From the NCBI RefSeq assembly GCF_001908095.1, contig NZ_MKGR01000002.1:87939-151938 (forward strand): DNA of 64,000 nt, given 5' to 3'. A program made the position numbers and the translations under genes. The stretch comes from Xenorhabdus thuongxuanensis (GTDB lineage Bacteria > Pseudomonadota > Gammaproteobacteria > Enterobacterales > Enterobacteriaceae). The notes below the pieces were generated by a model that saw nothing but the letters and a program-made list of their open reading frames with translations, searched no databases and had not been told where the DNA came from. Each line of letters starts with the position of its first letter. Within the stretch, counting starts at the first letter, position 1. Below, one piece after another: positions 1 to 9,105 of the stretch.

Positions 1-646
1 CGGGCAGGAGGCTGTTTTTAGGTGGCCATTGCGAGACAGCCAAATCGCCCGCCAATATGTTTTGCCAGAATTGTTGTTGTTTTTTGGCGCTGGCACTTTT
101 TAACCATTGTTGTTGCCATTCCACATAATCGTGAAAACTATTTTCTGGTGCGGGTTCCAGCGGTTTTGCAGAAAGCAGGGCATCAAGTTCATCTAACAGT
201 ATCCAATAAGACCAGCCATCAACCGCCAGATGATCAAATGTCAAAACCATTACGCTTTCTTGTTGATTGCGTTGATACCAACTGGCATAAACCCGCAGCG
301 GATGGGCTAGATCAAACATATGCCAGCAATCATCTTGAACACGTTGTTTAAGCGTTTCTTCGCTAAGATGCTGGGCATCATGTATTATCAGTGTGATTTT
401 AGCGCTGTCTGCGATGCAATAGCCTAATTCGTCGTGGTATAGTCCAAAACTTGTCCGTAGCATCGGATGTCTTTGTACCAATTTATTGAGAGCTTCTTCT
501 AAACGCTTAGCTGTTAATCCTTTAATGTGAGCGCAAAATGCACTATTATTTTGACCGCGTTTGTCAGGGGCAATTTGATATTGAAACCAGCGGCTGCGTT
601 GAGCTTCTGATAAAGGGAATGATTTCAATTTTTCAGGGTAATTCAT
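1..646 (-). CDS. NRPS, N-terminal condensation domain (partial)
   Basis: This is the first 215 codons of a nonribosomal peptide synthetase; the rest lies beyond base 1. Reading the minus strand from ATG 644-646, the protein opens MNYPEKLKSFPLSEAQRSRW, the usual start of a condensation (C) domain. Near residue 136 it has DHLAVDG, matching the HHxxxDG active-site motif with the second His and the Asp kept and the first His replaced by Asp. A GGGAG-type ribosome site sits just upstream. C domains join the acyl or peptidyl chain to the next amino acid. A C domain at the very N-terminus suggests either a lipo-initiation C-start domain or a protein that accepts a chain from a partner synthetase. 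The cyclic-peptide exporter gene lies just upstream on the same strand, as in PAX-type peptide loci. The product cannot be named from this piece. Confidence 0.85.
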   Translation of the reverse strand, partial: MNYPEKLKSFPLSEAQRSRWFQYQIAPDKRGQNNSAFCAHIKGLTAKRLEEALNKLVQRHPMLRTSFGLYHDELGYCIADSAKITLIIHDAQHLSEETLKQRVQDDCWHMFDLAHPLRVYASWYQRNQQESVMVLTFDHLAVDGWSYWILLDELDALLSAKPLEPAPENSFHDYVEWQQQWLKSASAKKQQQFWQNILAGDLAVSQWPPKNSLLP

Positions 647-985
647 TCTATAGCTCCCTTTTTATGGGTACATTAAAAAATAAAAACATGAGAACTGATA
701 AAACAAAAAATCACACTTGGGTTTAAACAATAAAAATAGTTGACCATTTTAATAAAAAAGAATGGTCTTATTTTTTATTCTTTTTAAATTCCTTTTTATT
801 GCTGGTAAATTATATTTATTACAATATTGGATAATTTTACATTAAATTATTTAATTCCACATTTATAATAATGTTTTTCTAATGTGTCTAATTTTATTAT
901 AGGTATTACGTGATAAATTTTATTGTTTTTGGTGATTTTGTGTTCACTTTGTTGCTCAAGTTTTATTAGGTGTATAAAGTGAAAT
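647..985. other. AT-rich intergenic region before the NRPS gene
   Basis: Non-coding, strongly AT-rich stretch between the exporter and the NRPS gene. It must hold the NRPS promoter and leader, because a terminator hairpin (986-1009) closes the exporter gene. It also holds a 7-bp inverted repeat, GACCATT 742-748 with AATGGTC 761-767, followed on the plus strand by a T-rich run. No plus-strand gene precedes that hairpin, so it more likely acts as leader structure than as a gene end. I see no coding sequence. Confidence 0.5.
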
Positions 986-1009
986 AAGAGCCTGTTTTAT
1001 TAGGCTCTT
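986..1009 (-). terminator. Probable terminator after the ABC exporter gene
   Basis: Perfect 8-bp stem AAGAGCCT (986-993) with AGGCTCTT (1002-1009) and an 8-nt loop, about 20 bp past the exporter stop codon. The sequence after it on the minus strand is T-rich but interrupted. It separates the exporter from the NRPS gene. Confidence 0.6.
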
Positions 1010-1030
1010 TGCTATAAGAGTTATTTCATT

Positions 1031-2677
1031 TTATTGAATATAATGGTCTTTATAATCGACTTCTTTAATATGACCATCTTCTAATTTGATAATTCGGTCT
1101 GCTATATTAAAGTAAGCATCGTCATGACTAATAACCAGGACAGTTTTACCTCTGGCTTTTAATTCCGGCAGCAACTCAGTATAGAATAAGCGTTTAAACA
1201 CGGGATCTTGGTCGGCTGCCCATTCATCAAACAGATAAATAGGACGGTCTTCCAAGTAAGCTGAAACCAAAGCCAATCGTTTCCGTTGACCTGCGGAAAG
1301 ATTTGTGGTGGAAAATCCGCTATCAACGATTTTAACTTTGTGTGCCATGTTTAAGGCTTCAATATAATGTGTTGCTTTTTCAGTGACATTTGCATCGCTA
1401 TTGAGTAACTGCTCAAATAAATGGTAATCAGAAAAAACCGCCGCAAAATGTTGACGATAATGTTCATTATTTGCTGGTGTTACTTGCACACCATTCAGTG
1501 AGATAGTGCCGGATTCTTGCTCAAATAGGCCAACAAGCAACATGGCGAGGGTTGTTTTCCCACTGCCATTCCCACCGACAATAAAAACAATTTCGCCTTG
1601 CGATATTTTCAAACTTAATGGGCCGAGTACAAATTGGCGATCTTCTTTATCTGTTGTGTAATGGTGGACAACATCTTTCAGTTCAATCTCGATTGATTGT
1701 TGCTGGTTAAATGGGTTCGTGCCTTCAACTTGTATCGATAGGGCTTCTTCCAGTTGGTTGTCAAGACGACGCATTTTATTCAATGAAACTTCCGCCTCTC
1801 TCAGTTCTGGAATTGCTCCAATAACTTCACTGATTGGGCCTGATAAGAAGAGAACAAGCAGCGATACAGTAACCAATGTTGATGGTTCTTGGGGAAGCCA
1901 AATCGGGACAACAAAAATAATGATACCAATCATGACATAAAATGTAACAGAACTGGCATTAATAACCCAAGCATAGCTGGAGTTCGCTTTAATACAGATC
2001 TCCTGGAATACTTTGGCGGCAGGAGCTATCACTTTATTAATGAAAAGATTACCTTTTTGTTTATTGAGTTGCAGCTCTTTACTACCATCAATCAGGCTTT
2101 GGAAATTAAGGTATATTTTATCTATTTGATCACGCATATCTGTCATTAATTGTAATGGGTATTTTTCCCACAGATAAAACACATACATTCCGATAAGGCT
2201 AAGTGCCGCTAAAATGAGAAACAGTTGCCAGGACATCCAGGCTAAATAACCAAAACAGGCTATGATTAGGGTGATATTACCAAAAACAGAGGGGGCCAAC
2301 ATAAAGGAGTGTACAAAAACATCGACGTCTTTGGTTAAAACCGCCAATAAACCGTGCCGCCCAAGTTTATGCAGTTTTTTGAGTGGTGCCCGCAAAATTT
2401 TATTACTTAAACTTAGACGTAATGAAAAAACCGTGGATTGGGCTAAATGCGATAGTGTAATTTCTGATACGGTTTTAGTAATAAAAAAAATAAAACAGAT
2501 TCCAAAAAAGCTCCAAAGAAATGTAATCAGGTTAATCTCTTCTGTTACTCCTTGACTGATCATCCCGACTATCGAAGCACCGGCAAACCCACTAATTAAT
2601 GCGCTTATTGTCGATACCAACAGTAATACCCAAGATTGACGATATAAATAAGCTATTAGAGTCATAAAAAAAGCCAT
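1031..2677 (-). CDS. Cyclic peptide export ABC transporter (YojI/SyrD/PvdE type)
   Basis: A 548-residue half-transporter with a fused six-helix membrane domain (about residues 1-310) and an ATPase domain (about 330-545). The ATPase shows Walker A GGNGSGKT near 365, signature LSAGQRKR near 458, Walker B IYLFDEWAADQDP near 480 and the H-loop ISHDD near 515. The WAADQDP and SHDD contexts match the YojI/SyrD/PvdE branch, which exports microcin, lipopeptide or siderophore peptides across the inner membrane as a homodimer; E. coli YojI is 547 residues. The neighbouring NRPS gene, same strand and downstream, is the likely source of its substrate (inference). The start ATG lacks a clear ribosome site. 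A 7-bp inverted repeat, ATATGAA (2697-2703) with TTCATAT (2706-2712), lies about 20 bp before it and could be an operator. Confidence 0.9.
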   Translation of the reverse strand: MAFFMTLIAYLYRQSWVLLLVSTISALISGFAGASIVGMISQGVTEEINLITFLWSFFGICFIFFITKTVSEITLSHLAQSTVFSLRLSLSNKILRAPLKKLHKLGRHGLLAVLTKDVDVFVHSFMLAPSVFGNITLIIACFGYLAWMSWQLFLILAALSLIGMYVFYLWEKYPLQLMTDMRDQIDKIYLNFQSLIDGSKELQLNKQKGNLFINKVIAPAAKVFQEICIKANSSYAWVINASSVTFYVMIGIIIFVVPIWLPQEPSTLVTVSLLVLFLSGPISEVIGAIPELREAEVSLNKMRRLDNQLEEALSIQVEGTNPFNQQQSIEIELKDVVHHYTTDKEDRQFVLGPLSLKISQGEIVFIVGGNGSGKTTLAMLLVGLFEQESGTISLNGVQVTPANNEHYRQHFAAVFSDYHLFEQLLNSDANVTEKATHYIEALNMAHKVKIVDSGFSTTNLSAGQRKRLALVSAYLEDRPIYLFDEWAADQDPVFKRLFYTELLPELKARGKTVLVISHDDAYFNIADRIIKLEDGHIKEVDYKDHYIQ

Positions 2678-3236
2678 TGTCGAAGGTTATAATTAATATG
2701 AAAATTCATATATCTGCTTGCTCAATCCACTATGGTTATTTTTTTCTTATAAAACTGCAAGTGTGATTTATGGCATGGCAATATTAATAAATATAATTGT
2801 GATAAAGATTATTCTCAATATGAATTGTAACCCTAGATTATTACATAAATGAATTATTTGAATGATGACAAGGAGGAGGAATGGCACTGCTATTAACAGA
2901 TAAAAGCGGATCGTTGGATTAACACAATAATTGCAACTCCCTTGTTATACAGGGCTTGAGGCTGATATCTTTGCGCTGACGTCAACTGTCGGTACTGTCT
3001 GGTTTGTTTATGCATATCAGGCCATGATTTCGGGTGTGAGAGCTATGAAATGTATCACAGTTGACTCACACCTTTTAATATCCCGCCGATTGCACTTAAT
3101 AGGTTAATTCAGCTATTGGGGGATGGTTTTTTTTCAGGATTGGTAGCAATGTATGTCAATGTTATTGGCTATTAGATGAAGATTTAATTCTATATTTCAT
3201 AAATCTCGCTTCAACATTTCATTTATCCTATTTGGG
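2678..3236. other. Gene-poor region, possibly degraded DNA
   Basis: No convincing gene. The only start with a very strong ribosome site (AAGGAGGAGGA before ATG 2881) opens a 13-codon frame, MALLLTDKSGSLD, ending at TAA 2920-2922; this may be a gene relic or a leader peptide. Frames across 2930-3180 are broken by stops and I recognise no protein in them. The region lies next to a transposase fragment, consistent with old insertions. Confidence 0.4.
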
Positions 3237-3416
3237 ATGAGAAAAGCCTACATTAGTGATATCAGTCGATAAATCTTTCAGGGAATCACCTCCTTGTCTT
3301 TCAGCAGCCGAAAACGCACACGCCCTCGGAAAGTCGATGTGTATGAGGTGTTTTGCGCATTGCTGTATATACTCAAGAGCGGTTGCCAGTGGGACATGCT
3401 CCCAATGATTAGATAA
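3237..3416 (+). pseudogene. IS5-type (DUF4096) transposase remnant
   Basis: Plus-strand translation from ATG 3237 gives MRKAYISDISR, an in-frame TAA at 3270-3272, then the same frame continues with SRKRTRPRKVDVYEVFCALL and YILKSGCQWDMLP before stopping at 3414-3416. This matches the N-terminal DUF4096 region of IS5-family DDE transposases, in which SRKRTRPRKVD, LYLLKSGCQW and MLP are conserved and the position of the internal stop is normally Glu or Gln. The rest of the transposase (about 200 residues with the DDE residues) is absent. It is therefore a dead fragment, broken by a nonsense change and lost at its 3' side. I could not find its terminal inverted repeats. Confidence 0.8.
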
Positions 3417-3640
3417 ACTCATCGGCCAAAGTCACCTCAATCATTCATTAAAAACGGGTATGATAATTTTTAATTAATTGATTTTAAATGATAATATTGT
3501 TTAATAGAGTAAAAATCACTAATTGCAAATACATTTTTTAGCTTATTGATATAACTTATAACCATTGTTTTGAATAATTATTAAACAATAATACTCCCTT
3601 TCCACTACCTTCAATTCCATACCTCTTTTTATTTATTTTT

Positions 3641-3662
3641 TTATGCATAAATGATGCATAAA
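3641..3662 (+). promoter_or_regulatory. Possible ArgR-binding element
   Basis: TTATGCATAA (3641-3650) is followed by ATGATGCATAAA (3651-3662), so ATGCATAA occurs twice 11 bp apart, giving a TGCAT...ATGCA arrangement. ArgR boxes are 18-bp imperfect palindromes built on TGAAT and ATTCA half-sites, and TGCAT variants occur in known boxes. ArgR activates ast operons in enteric bacteria, which fits the position. The match is loose. Confidence 0.3.
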
Positions 3663-3688
3663 CTGAAAAAAAATACATTTTTATAAAT

Positions 3689-3704
3689 TGTGAAAAACAT
3701 CATA
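3689..3704 (+). promoter_or_regulatory. Possible CRP site upstream of astC
   Basis: TGTGA-AAAACA-TCATA matches the CRP core TGTGA-N6-TCACA at nine of ten core bases and is flanked by AAAT and AA. It lies about 210 bp before astC. Carbon control of arginine catabolism would make sense, but position and sequence are the only support. Confidence 0.35.
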
Positions 3705-3913
3705 AAGTAAATCAATTGTGATTACGTTGTGTTGACTTTGTTAAATATCAAAGGAATTATGAGGTCAATTCATGATCAAAAAGAATTTTGTAATAATTCA
3801 TTGAGAACTTATAGAAACAATGAATTGATATCTTAAATAAAACCAATCATTAAAGGTTAACTTTAATAATATATAAAATTATTTTTATACCTTAATCATT
3901 TGAGGAAAAACAA

Positions 3914-5125
3914 ATGTTGAACACGATTCAAAGAAATTGGTTTGACCAGTATATGGTTCCCTGTTTTTCACCTGCAAATTTTATCCCAATCGTTGCCAAA
4001 GGCTCGCGTGTCTGGGATCAGAATGGTAAGGAATATGTTGATTTTGCTGGTGGAGTTGCTGTGAATTCACTGGGTCATGCCAATGATGAATTAAAGAATG
4101 CATTAAATTTTCAAATGGAGAATATGTGGCATATTGGTAATGGTTATACAAATGAACCTGTTTTAAAACTGGCGAAATCTCTGGTTGAAAATACATTTGC
4201 AGATAAGGTTTTTTTCTGCAATTCCGGAGCAGAAGCGAATGAAGCCGCATTAAAAATTGCCAGAAAATATGCTTTGGATAAATATGGGAATCATAAGAAC
4301 GAGATTATTTCATTTGAGAACTCCTTCCACGGCAGAACATTATTTACTGTGACTGTCGGAGGGCAACCTAAATATTCTCAAGATTTTGCTCCACTACCGC
4401 AGCAAATTACTCACCTGCCATTTAACGATATCGACGCTATCAAGGCTCGTATATCAGAAAAAACCTGCGCTGTGATTGTTGAGCCGATCATTGGCGAAGG
4501 GGGAGTGATCCCTGCCGAACCGGCATTTTTAAAAGTATTACGGGAGTTATGTGATCAATATCAAGCGTTATTGATTTTTGACGAAATCCAAACGGGTATT
4601 GGTCGCACTGGATATTTATATGCCTACGAGGAAGTTGGTGTAGCGCCGGATATCTTGACCAGTGCCAAAGGGCTTGGTGGTGGATTCCCAATTGGCGCTA
4701 TGTTGGTCAGGCAACATATCGCAGAGGCTTTCCAGCCGGGGTCACACGGCACAACATTTGGCGGCAACCCGTTGGCGGCAGCCGTTGCTAACAAAGTTGT
4801 TGAGTTGGTGAACCAATCGGAGTTTCTTGCAGGGGTGCAAGAGCGTCACCATGAATTTATGCGACAGATGTCTGAGCTTAATCAGCGTTATCAGGTATTT
4901 AGTGAGTTGCGCGGCAAAGGGTTATTGTTGGGAGCAGAGTTGGTTGAAAAATATCAGGGCAAGGCGAAAAACTTGACCAATATTGCTGCGGAAGAGGGAC
5001 TGATTGCTTTGATAGCCGGCCCCAATGTGTTGCGTTTTGCTCCTGCGTTAAATATCGAACAGCAGGATATCAATGACGGTTTCAGCCGCCTTGAAAGCGC
5101 CCTCAGGCGATTTGTTCAGGAATAA
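3914..5125 (+). CDS. astC: Succinylornithine transaminase
   Basis: A 403-residue class III PLP aminotransferase, third step of the arginine succinyltransferase (AST) pathway: it converts succinylornithine plus 2-oxoglutarate to succinylglutamate semialdehyde and glutamate in the cytoplasm. Visible marks are [20 protein letters not shown] for cofactor phosphate binding, [13 protein letters not shown] with the PLP-contacting Asp, and the Schiff-base Lys in [15 protein letters not shown] near residue 252. The family also includes acetylornithine transaminase ArgD, which is very similar. Position as first gene of a full astCADBE set decides for AstC, though the enzyme may serve both roles. astA follows after 20 bp, so the genes are one operon. 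Confidence 0.93.
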   Translation: MLNTIQRNWFDQYMVPCFSPANFIPIVAKGSRVWDQNGKEYVDFAGGVAVNSLGHANDELKNALNFQMENMWHIGNGYTNEPVLKLAKSLVENTFADKVFFCNSGAEANEAALKIARKYALDKYGNHKNEIISFENSFHGRTLFTVTVGGQPKYSQDFAPLPQQITHLPFNDIDAIKARISEKTCAVIVEPIIGEGGVIPAEPAFLKVLRELCDQYQALLIFDEIQTGIGRTGYLYAYEEVGVAPDILTSAKGLGGGFPIGAMLVRQHIAEAFQPGSHGTTFGGNPLAAAVANKVVELVNQSEFLAGVQERHHEFMRQMSELNQRYQVFSELRGKGLLLGAELVEKYQGKAKNLTNIAAEEGLIALIAGPNVLRFAPALNIEQQDINDGFSRLESALRRFVQE

Positions 5126-5145
5126 AGCCGATTTGAGGTGATATC

Positions 5146-6177
5146 ATGATGCTATTTAGATCCGTTCAATATGAAGATTTAGAGGATATCCTCAATCTTT
5201 CGTCCCGTGCAGGAATTGGCCTGACGACATTACCCAATAATCAGGAATATCTGATGGCACGGATTTCACGCAGTATTGATTCTTTCAACGATGCAAAGGG
5301 ACGAGCACAACAAGGATTTTTATTTACCTTGGAAGACACGGAAAAGCATCGTGTTGTTGGTGTTAGTGCGCTGGAAGTTGCTGTTGGGCTGGAGGAACCT
5401 TTCTACAATTTTCGCATACATCGATCAGTGCGAGCTTCCCGCGAATTGGGCGTCTATAACACATTTGAAACGCTGATTGTTGGGCAGGATTATACCGGAT
5501 GCAGTGAGTTGTGTACGTTGTTCCTTGATCCCGATTATCACGGGGGAGGCAATGGTGTTTTTCTTTCCAGAAGCCGCTTTCTGTTTATTGCTGCATTCAG
5601 ACATCTCTTCCCGAAATGCATTTTTGCGGAAATGCGTGGCGTGGTGAATCAACAGGGTGAATCGCCATTTTGGGATGCCCTTGGGAAACATTTCTTCAAT
5701 GTTCCCTTTGCTGAAGCTGACTATCTGACCGGCATTGGCTCCAAAACGTTTATTGCAGAGTTGATGCCATTTCATCCGATTTATGTGCCTTTGTTGCCAG
5801 AAGAAGCACGCCAGACCATTGGTCAGGTACATGAAAATACGCTGCCCGCTCGCGCTATTTTGGAAAAAGAGGGATTTGCTTATCACGATGCGGTCGATAT
5901 TTTTGATGCGGGCGCCATCTTGGATGCTGAGATTGACAATGTACGTACAATCAAAGCCAGCCGGCTTGTGCATGTGAAAAGAAACGACCAGGTTTCCCGA
6001 TCACAGGGCGGCGTACAATGCATTGTCTCGAACCTGAATTTTCAGGCGTTTAAAGCACTCCTTCTGCCTGTTTCTGAGCCGCTGGATAGCGATGAATTAC
6101 TGCTTACCTCCGCAGAAATGGAGGTGTTGCATGTGGATGATGGCGATCTGGTACGCTTCGTTTCTCTTTTCTCTTAG
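5146..6177 (+). CDS. astA: Arginine N-succinyltransferase
   Basis: First step of the AST pathway: it transfers a succinyl group from succinyl-CoA to the alpha-amino group of arginine. The 343-residue length matches E. coli AstA (344). Family signatures visible are the block VGLEEPFYNFRIH, the SELCTLFLDPDYHGGGNG acyl-CoA region, FAEMRGVVNQQGESPFWDAL, and FIAELMPFHPIY. Two adjacent ATGs (5146, 5149) are possible starts; 5146 lies seven bases after GAGG and is preferred. Its stop codon falls inside a 16-bp tandem duplication at 6174-6205. Confidence 0.94.
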   Translation: MMLFRSVQYEDLEDILNLSSRAGIGLTTLPNNQEYLMARISRSIDSFNDAKGRAQQGFLFTLEDTEKHRVVGVSALEVAVGLEEPFYNFRIHRSVRASRELGVYNTFETLIVGQDYTGCSELCTLFLDPDYHGGGNGVFLSRSRFLFIAAFRHLFPKCIFAEMRGVVNQQGESPFWDALGKHFFNVPFAEADYLTGIGSKTFIAELMPFHPIYVPLLPEEARQTIGQVHENTLPARAILEKEGFAYHDAVDIFDAGAILDAEIDNVRTIKASRLVHVKRNDQVSRSQGGVQCIVSNLNFQAFKALLLPVSEPLDSDELLLTSAEMEVLHVDDGDLVRFVSLFS

Positions 6178-6205
6178 CTGTTTTCACAATTAGCTGTTTT
6201 CACAA
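6174..6205 (+). repeat. 16-bp tandem duplication at the end of astA
   Basis: TTAGCTGTTTTCACAA occurs twice without a gap (6174-6189 and 6190-6205). The first copy includes the astA stop codon TAG 6175-6177. The second is a non-coding copy that lengthens the astA-astD spacer. It looks like a recent slippage duplication. Confidence 0.9.
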
Positions 6206-6251
6206 TTAAAGGCTTTGTCATTTAGAGCTGTTGCAATTGAGGAATTTCGTA

Positions 6252-7733
6252 ATGAATCATCAAGCAAATTACATTGGCGGTGAGTGGATAGCAGGGCAAG
6301 GTCTGCCTGTCGTTAAATACTCTCCTGTAGATCAGCGGGTTTTATGGCAGGCATACGGCGCGTCTGCCCATCAGGTAGATGAAGCCTGCCAATTCGCCCG
6401 CAAAGCGTTTCCTGCATGGTCTGGATTGGCGGTTGAAAAACGGATTGCAATTATTCAGACATTTGCTGATTTGCTGGCTCAGGAAAAAGAAAAGATTGCG
6501 CAAGTGATCAGTGAGGAAACCAGTAAGCCTTTGTGGGAAACACGGACAGAAGTCCAATCTATGATAGGTAAGATCGCCATTTCGATTGAAGCATGGGAAC
6601 AGCGAACGGGGTATTCCGAAACATCTATGCCAGATGGGAAAGCGATATTACAGCATCGTCCTCATGGAGTGATAGCTGTTTTCGGTCCCTATAATTTTCC
6701 GGGGCATTTACCGAATGGGCATATTGTCCCTGCGCTAATTGCCGGTAACACATTGGTGTTCAAGCCCAGTGAATTGACGCCAATGACGGCGGAGAAAACG
6801 GTGGAGTTGTGGATTAAGGCGGGATTGCCTGTAGGTGTGCTGAATTTGGTTCAAGGGGGTAAAGAAACTGGCGGTACTTTGCTGAATAATCGCGAAATTG
6901 ATGGTGTGCTGTTTACAGGCAGTGCGGCAACAGGGTTCCACTTCCATCGTATATTGGCAGGTCAGCCAGAAAAAATGCTGGCTCTTGAGATGGGAGGCAA
7001 CAATGCGCTGATTGTGGACGATTATGATGACATTGAAGCTGCGGTTTATACCATTGTCCAGTCGGCATTTATTTCCGCAGGGCAGCGCTGTACTTGTGCT
7101 CGCAGATTGCTAGTGAAGCAGGGAGATAAGGGAGATGCGTTAATCCAGCGGTTAGTTGATGCCGTAGGCCAGATTGTGCCAGGCCATTGGAATGCTGATC
7201 CTCAGCCTTTTATCGGCGGGGTAATCTCTTTAGCGGCAGCGGAAAGTTTGCTGGAAGCCCAAACTAAGTTATTGGCTTTAGGGGGAAGATCTTTGCTCAC
7301 CTTAACCCAGCCTGATCCGAACTCGACGTTTATGGCACCTGGCATCATTGATCTAACCAATGTCAAAGATATTCCTGATGAAGAATTTTTTGGCCCCCTG
7401 TTAACAGTGAAGCGCTATACCACTTTCGATGAAGCCATCTCAATGGCAAATGATACCCGATTTGGGCTGGCAACTGGGTTAATCTCTCCTGACGCCAGCT
7501 TGTTTGAGAGGCTACTGCAAGGGGCGAGAGCAGGGATCGTGAATTGGAATAAACCGCTGACAGGCGCATCCAGTAAGGCACCGTTTGGTGGTATTGGGGC
7601 ATCCGGTAATCATCGCCCCAGCGCTTATTATGCAGCGGATTATTGCGCCTGGCCGATGGCTTCCCTGACGGCTGAAAATTTAGTTTTGCCTGAAACACCG
7701 GCACCAGGGCTTAATTTTTTCATCAATCAATAG
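6252..7733 (+). CDS. astD: Succinylglutamate semialdehyde dehydrogenase
   Basis: NAD-dependent aldehyde dehydrogenase of the AST pathway, oxidising succinylglutamate semialdehyde to succinylglutamate. From ATG 6252 the protein is 493 residues, against 492 in E. coli; an in-frame TTG at 6231 would extend it but has no ribosome site, whereas GAGG precedes 6252. Visible marks are the Rossmann region [15 protein letters not shown], the NAD site FTGSAATG, the general-base Glu in [10 protein letters not shown] near residue 244 and the catalytic Cys in [11 protein letters not shown] near 279. It ends one base before the longer possible astB start at 7735 and is co-transcribed with it. Confidence 0.95.
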   Translation: MNHQANYIGGEWIAGQGLPVVKYSPVDQRVLWQAYGASAHQVDEACQFARKAFPAWSGLAVEKRIAIIQTFADLLAQEKEKIAQVISEETSKPLWETRTEVQSMIGKIAISIEAWEQRTGYSETSMPDGKAILQHRPHGVIAVFGPYNFPGHLPNGHIVPALIAGNTLVFKPSELTPMTAEKTVELWIKAGLPVGVLNLVQGGKETGGTLLNNREIDGVLFTGSAATGFHFHRILAGQPEKMLALEMGGNNALIVDDYDDIEAAVYTIVQSAFISAGQRCTCARRLLVKQGDKGDALIQRLVDAVGQIVPGHWNADPQPFIGGVISLAAAESLLEAQTKLLALGGRSLLTLTQPDPNSTFMAPGIIDLTNVKDIPDEEFFGPLLTVKRYTTFDEAISMANDTRFGLATGLISPDASLFERLLQGARAGIVNWNKPLTGASSKAPFGGIGASGNHRPSAYYAADYCAWPMASLTAENLVLPETPAPGLNFFINQ

Positions 7734-7749
7734 GATGGCAGAGGTAATT

Positions 7750-9093
7750 ATGTCAGGAGTTGAAGCAAATTTTGATGGTTTGGTGGGAATGACTCACCAT
7801 TATGCCGGGCTATCAATAGGTAATGAGGCTTCCATAAATCATCAGGGTAAAGAATCTAATCCTCGCAAAGCCGCACTTCAGGGATTGATGAAAATGAAGG
7901 CGTTATCTGATATGGGGTTAATACAGGGGGTTTTACCCCCGCAACAGCGTCCTAACCTGCCTGCATTGCGCCAACTAGGGTTTACCGGCAGTGACGAACA
8001 AGTATTAAATAAAGCTGCACAATATTCTCCGTTGTTACTGTCTAACCTCAGTTCTGCCTCTTCTATGTGGACAGCAAATGCGGCAACGGTTTCCCCTTCA
8101 GCAGATAGTGTGGATCAATGTGTCCATTTCACGGTGGCTAATTTAAATAACAAGCTGCATCGTTCACTGGAAAGCCCCACGACTTCACGGGCCCTGAGAG
8201 CGACTTTTCCTGATCAAAACTATTTTGTTCATCATGATCCTCTGCCACAACATGCGGATTGGGGAGATGAAGGTGCGGCAAACCATAATCGTTTTTGCGG
8301 CGAATATGATGAAGCCGGCGTACAGTTATTTGTCTATGGTCGCAAGGTATTGCAGGAAGGAATTACACCTAAGCGCTATCCCGCCCGGCAAACATTGGAA
8401 GCTAGTCAGGCAATTGCTCGTCTACATCAGCTTGAAGGGTCCAGGACTGTATTTGCCCAACAAAATCCCGTTGCCATTGATAGTGGTGTGTTTCATAACG
8501 ATGTTATCGCAGTTAGTAACCGTAATGTTCTTTTCTATCATCAGCAGGCTTTCTTAAATCAGCAGTCAGTATTGGCTGAGTTGAGAGAAAAAATGGCTCG
8601 GCTTGGACACGCCTTGGTGGCAATTGAAGTGCCTATGGAGCAAGTCACTATTCAGGATGCGGTCGAGTCTTACTTGTTTAACAGCCAGTTATTGAGCCAG
8701 CCGGATGGCAACATGATGCTGATTTTACCGGAAGAGTGCCGTCAAAATCACAATGTCTCAGCTTATTTGCAAACGTTGATTGCGAAAGGAAATTCCCCCA
8801 TCAATAAGCTCCACTTTTTTGACTTACGGGAAAGTATGCGCAATGGTGGAGGGCCGGCTTGTTTGCGACTCAGGGTTGTTTTGAACGAACAAGAGTTAGC
8901 CGCGGTAAATCCAGCGACCTTGATGACACCAGAACTGTATCAACGCCTGACGTCATGGGTTGAGCGTCATTATCGGGATTCCTTATATGCGGCTGATCTT
9001 GCTGATCCACAACTATTAAGGGAAGTCTATTCTGCCCTTGATGAACTGACGCAGATCCTCAAGTTGGGTTCGATTTATGAGTTTCAGAATTAA
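7750..9093 (+). CDS. astB: N-succinylarginine dihydrolase
   Basis: Second step of the AST pathway: it hydrolyses succinylarginine to succinylornithine, CO2 and two ammonia. From ATG 7750 (AGAGG eight bases before) it is 447 residues, the same as E. coli AstB; the upstream ATG 7735 would add five residues without a better ribosome site. The N-terminus [20 protein letters not shown] is highly typical. Active-site residues of this pentein-fold enzyme are visible: His in GAANHNRF near 178, His in [11 protein letters not shown] near 248, and the nucleophilic Cys in [13 protein letters not shown] near 370. Confidence 0.96.
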   Translation: MSGVEANFDGLVGMTHHYAGLSIGNEASINHQGKESNPRKAALQGLMKMKALSDMGLIQGVLPPQQRPNLPALRQLGFTGSDEQVLNKAAQYSPLLLSNLSSASSMWTANAATVSPSADSVDQCVHFTVANLNNKLHRSLESPTTSRALRATFPDQNYFVHHDPLPQHADWGDEGAANHNRFCGEYDEAGVQLFVYGRKVLQEGITPKRYPARQTLEASQAIARLHQLEGSRTVFAQQNPVAIDSGVFHNDVIAVSNRNVLFYHQQAFLNQQSVLAELREKMARLGHALVAIEVPMEQVTIQDAVESYLFNSQLLSQPDGNMMLILPEECRQNHNVSAYLQTLIAKGNSPINKLHFFDLRESMRNGGGPACLRLRVVLNEQELAAVNPATLMTPELYQRLTSWVERHYRDSLYAADLADPQLLREVYSALDELTQILKLGSIYEFQN

Positions 9094-9105
9094 TCAGGAG
9101 ATGAA

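Larger units (their letters stand above)
3417..3913. other. AT-rich promoter region of the ast operon
   Basis: About 500 bp with no gene, directly upstream of astC. It contains a direct repeat of ATGCATAA and a CRP-like site, both listed separately. A ribosome site, GAGGA, lies nine bases before the astC ATG. Confidence 0.5.

Noticed and set aside
22..726. Plus-strand open frames of 109 and 62 codons
   Set aside because: The minus strand encodes an NRPS condensation domain across 1-646. The 109-codon plus frame is antisense to it, and the 62-codon frame is mostly antisense and runs into the AT-rich leader without a ribosome site.
2799..2817. Fur-box-like sequence upstream of the ABC exporter
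   Set aside because: GATAAAGATTATTCTCAAT matches only about 12 of 19 bases of the Fur consensus, which is expected by chance in AT-rich DNA. No siderophore gene is visible to support it.
3228..3422. 64-codon open frame on the minus strand
   Set aside because: The plus strand of the same bases encodes a clearly recognisable IS5-type transposase fragment; the minus frame is its antisense shadow.
5425..5973. 182-codon minus-strand frame inside astA
   Set aside because: Antisense to a conserved enzyme gene with all family motifs; no recognisable domain on the minus strand.
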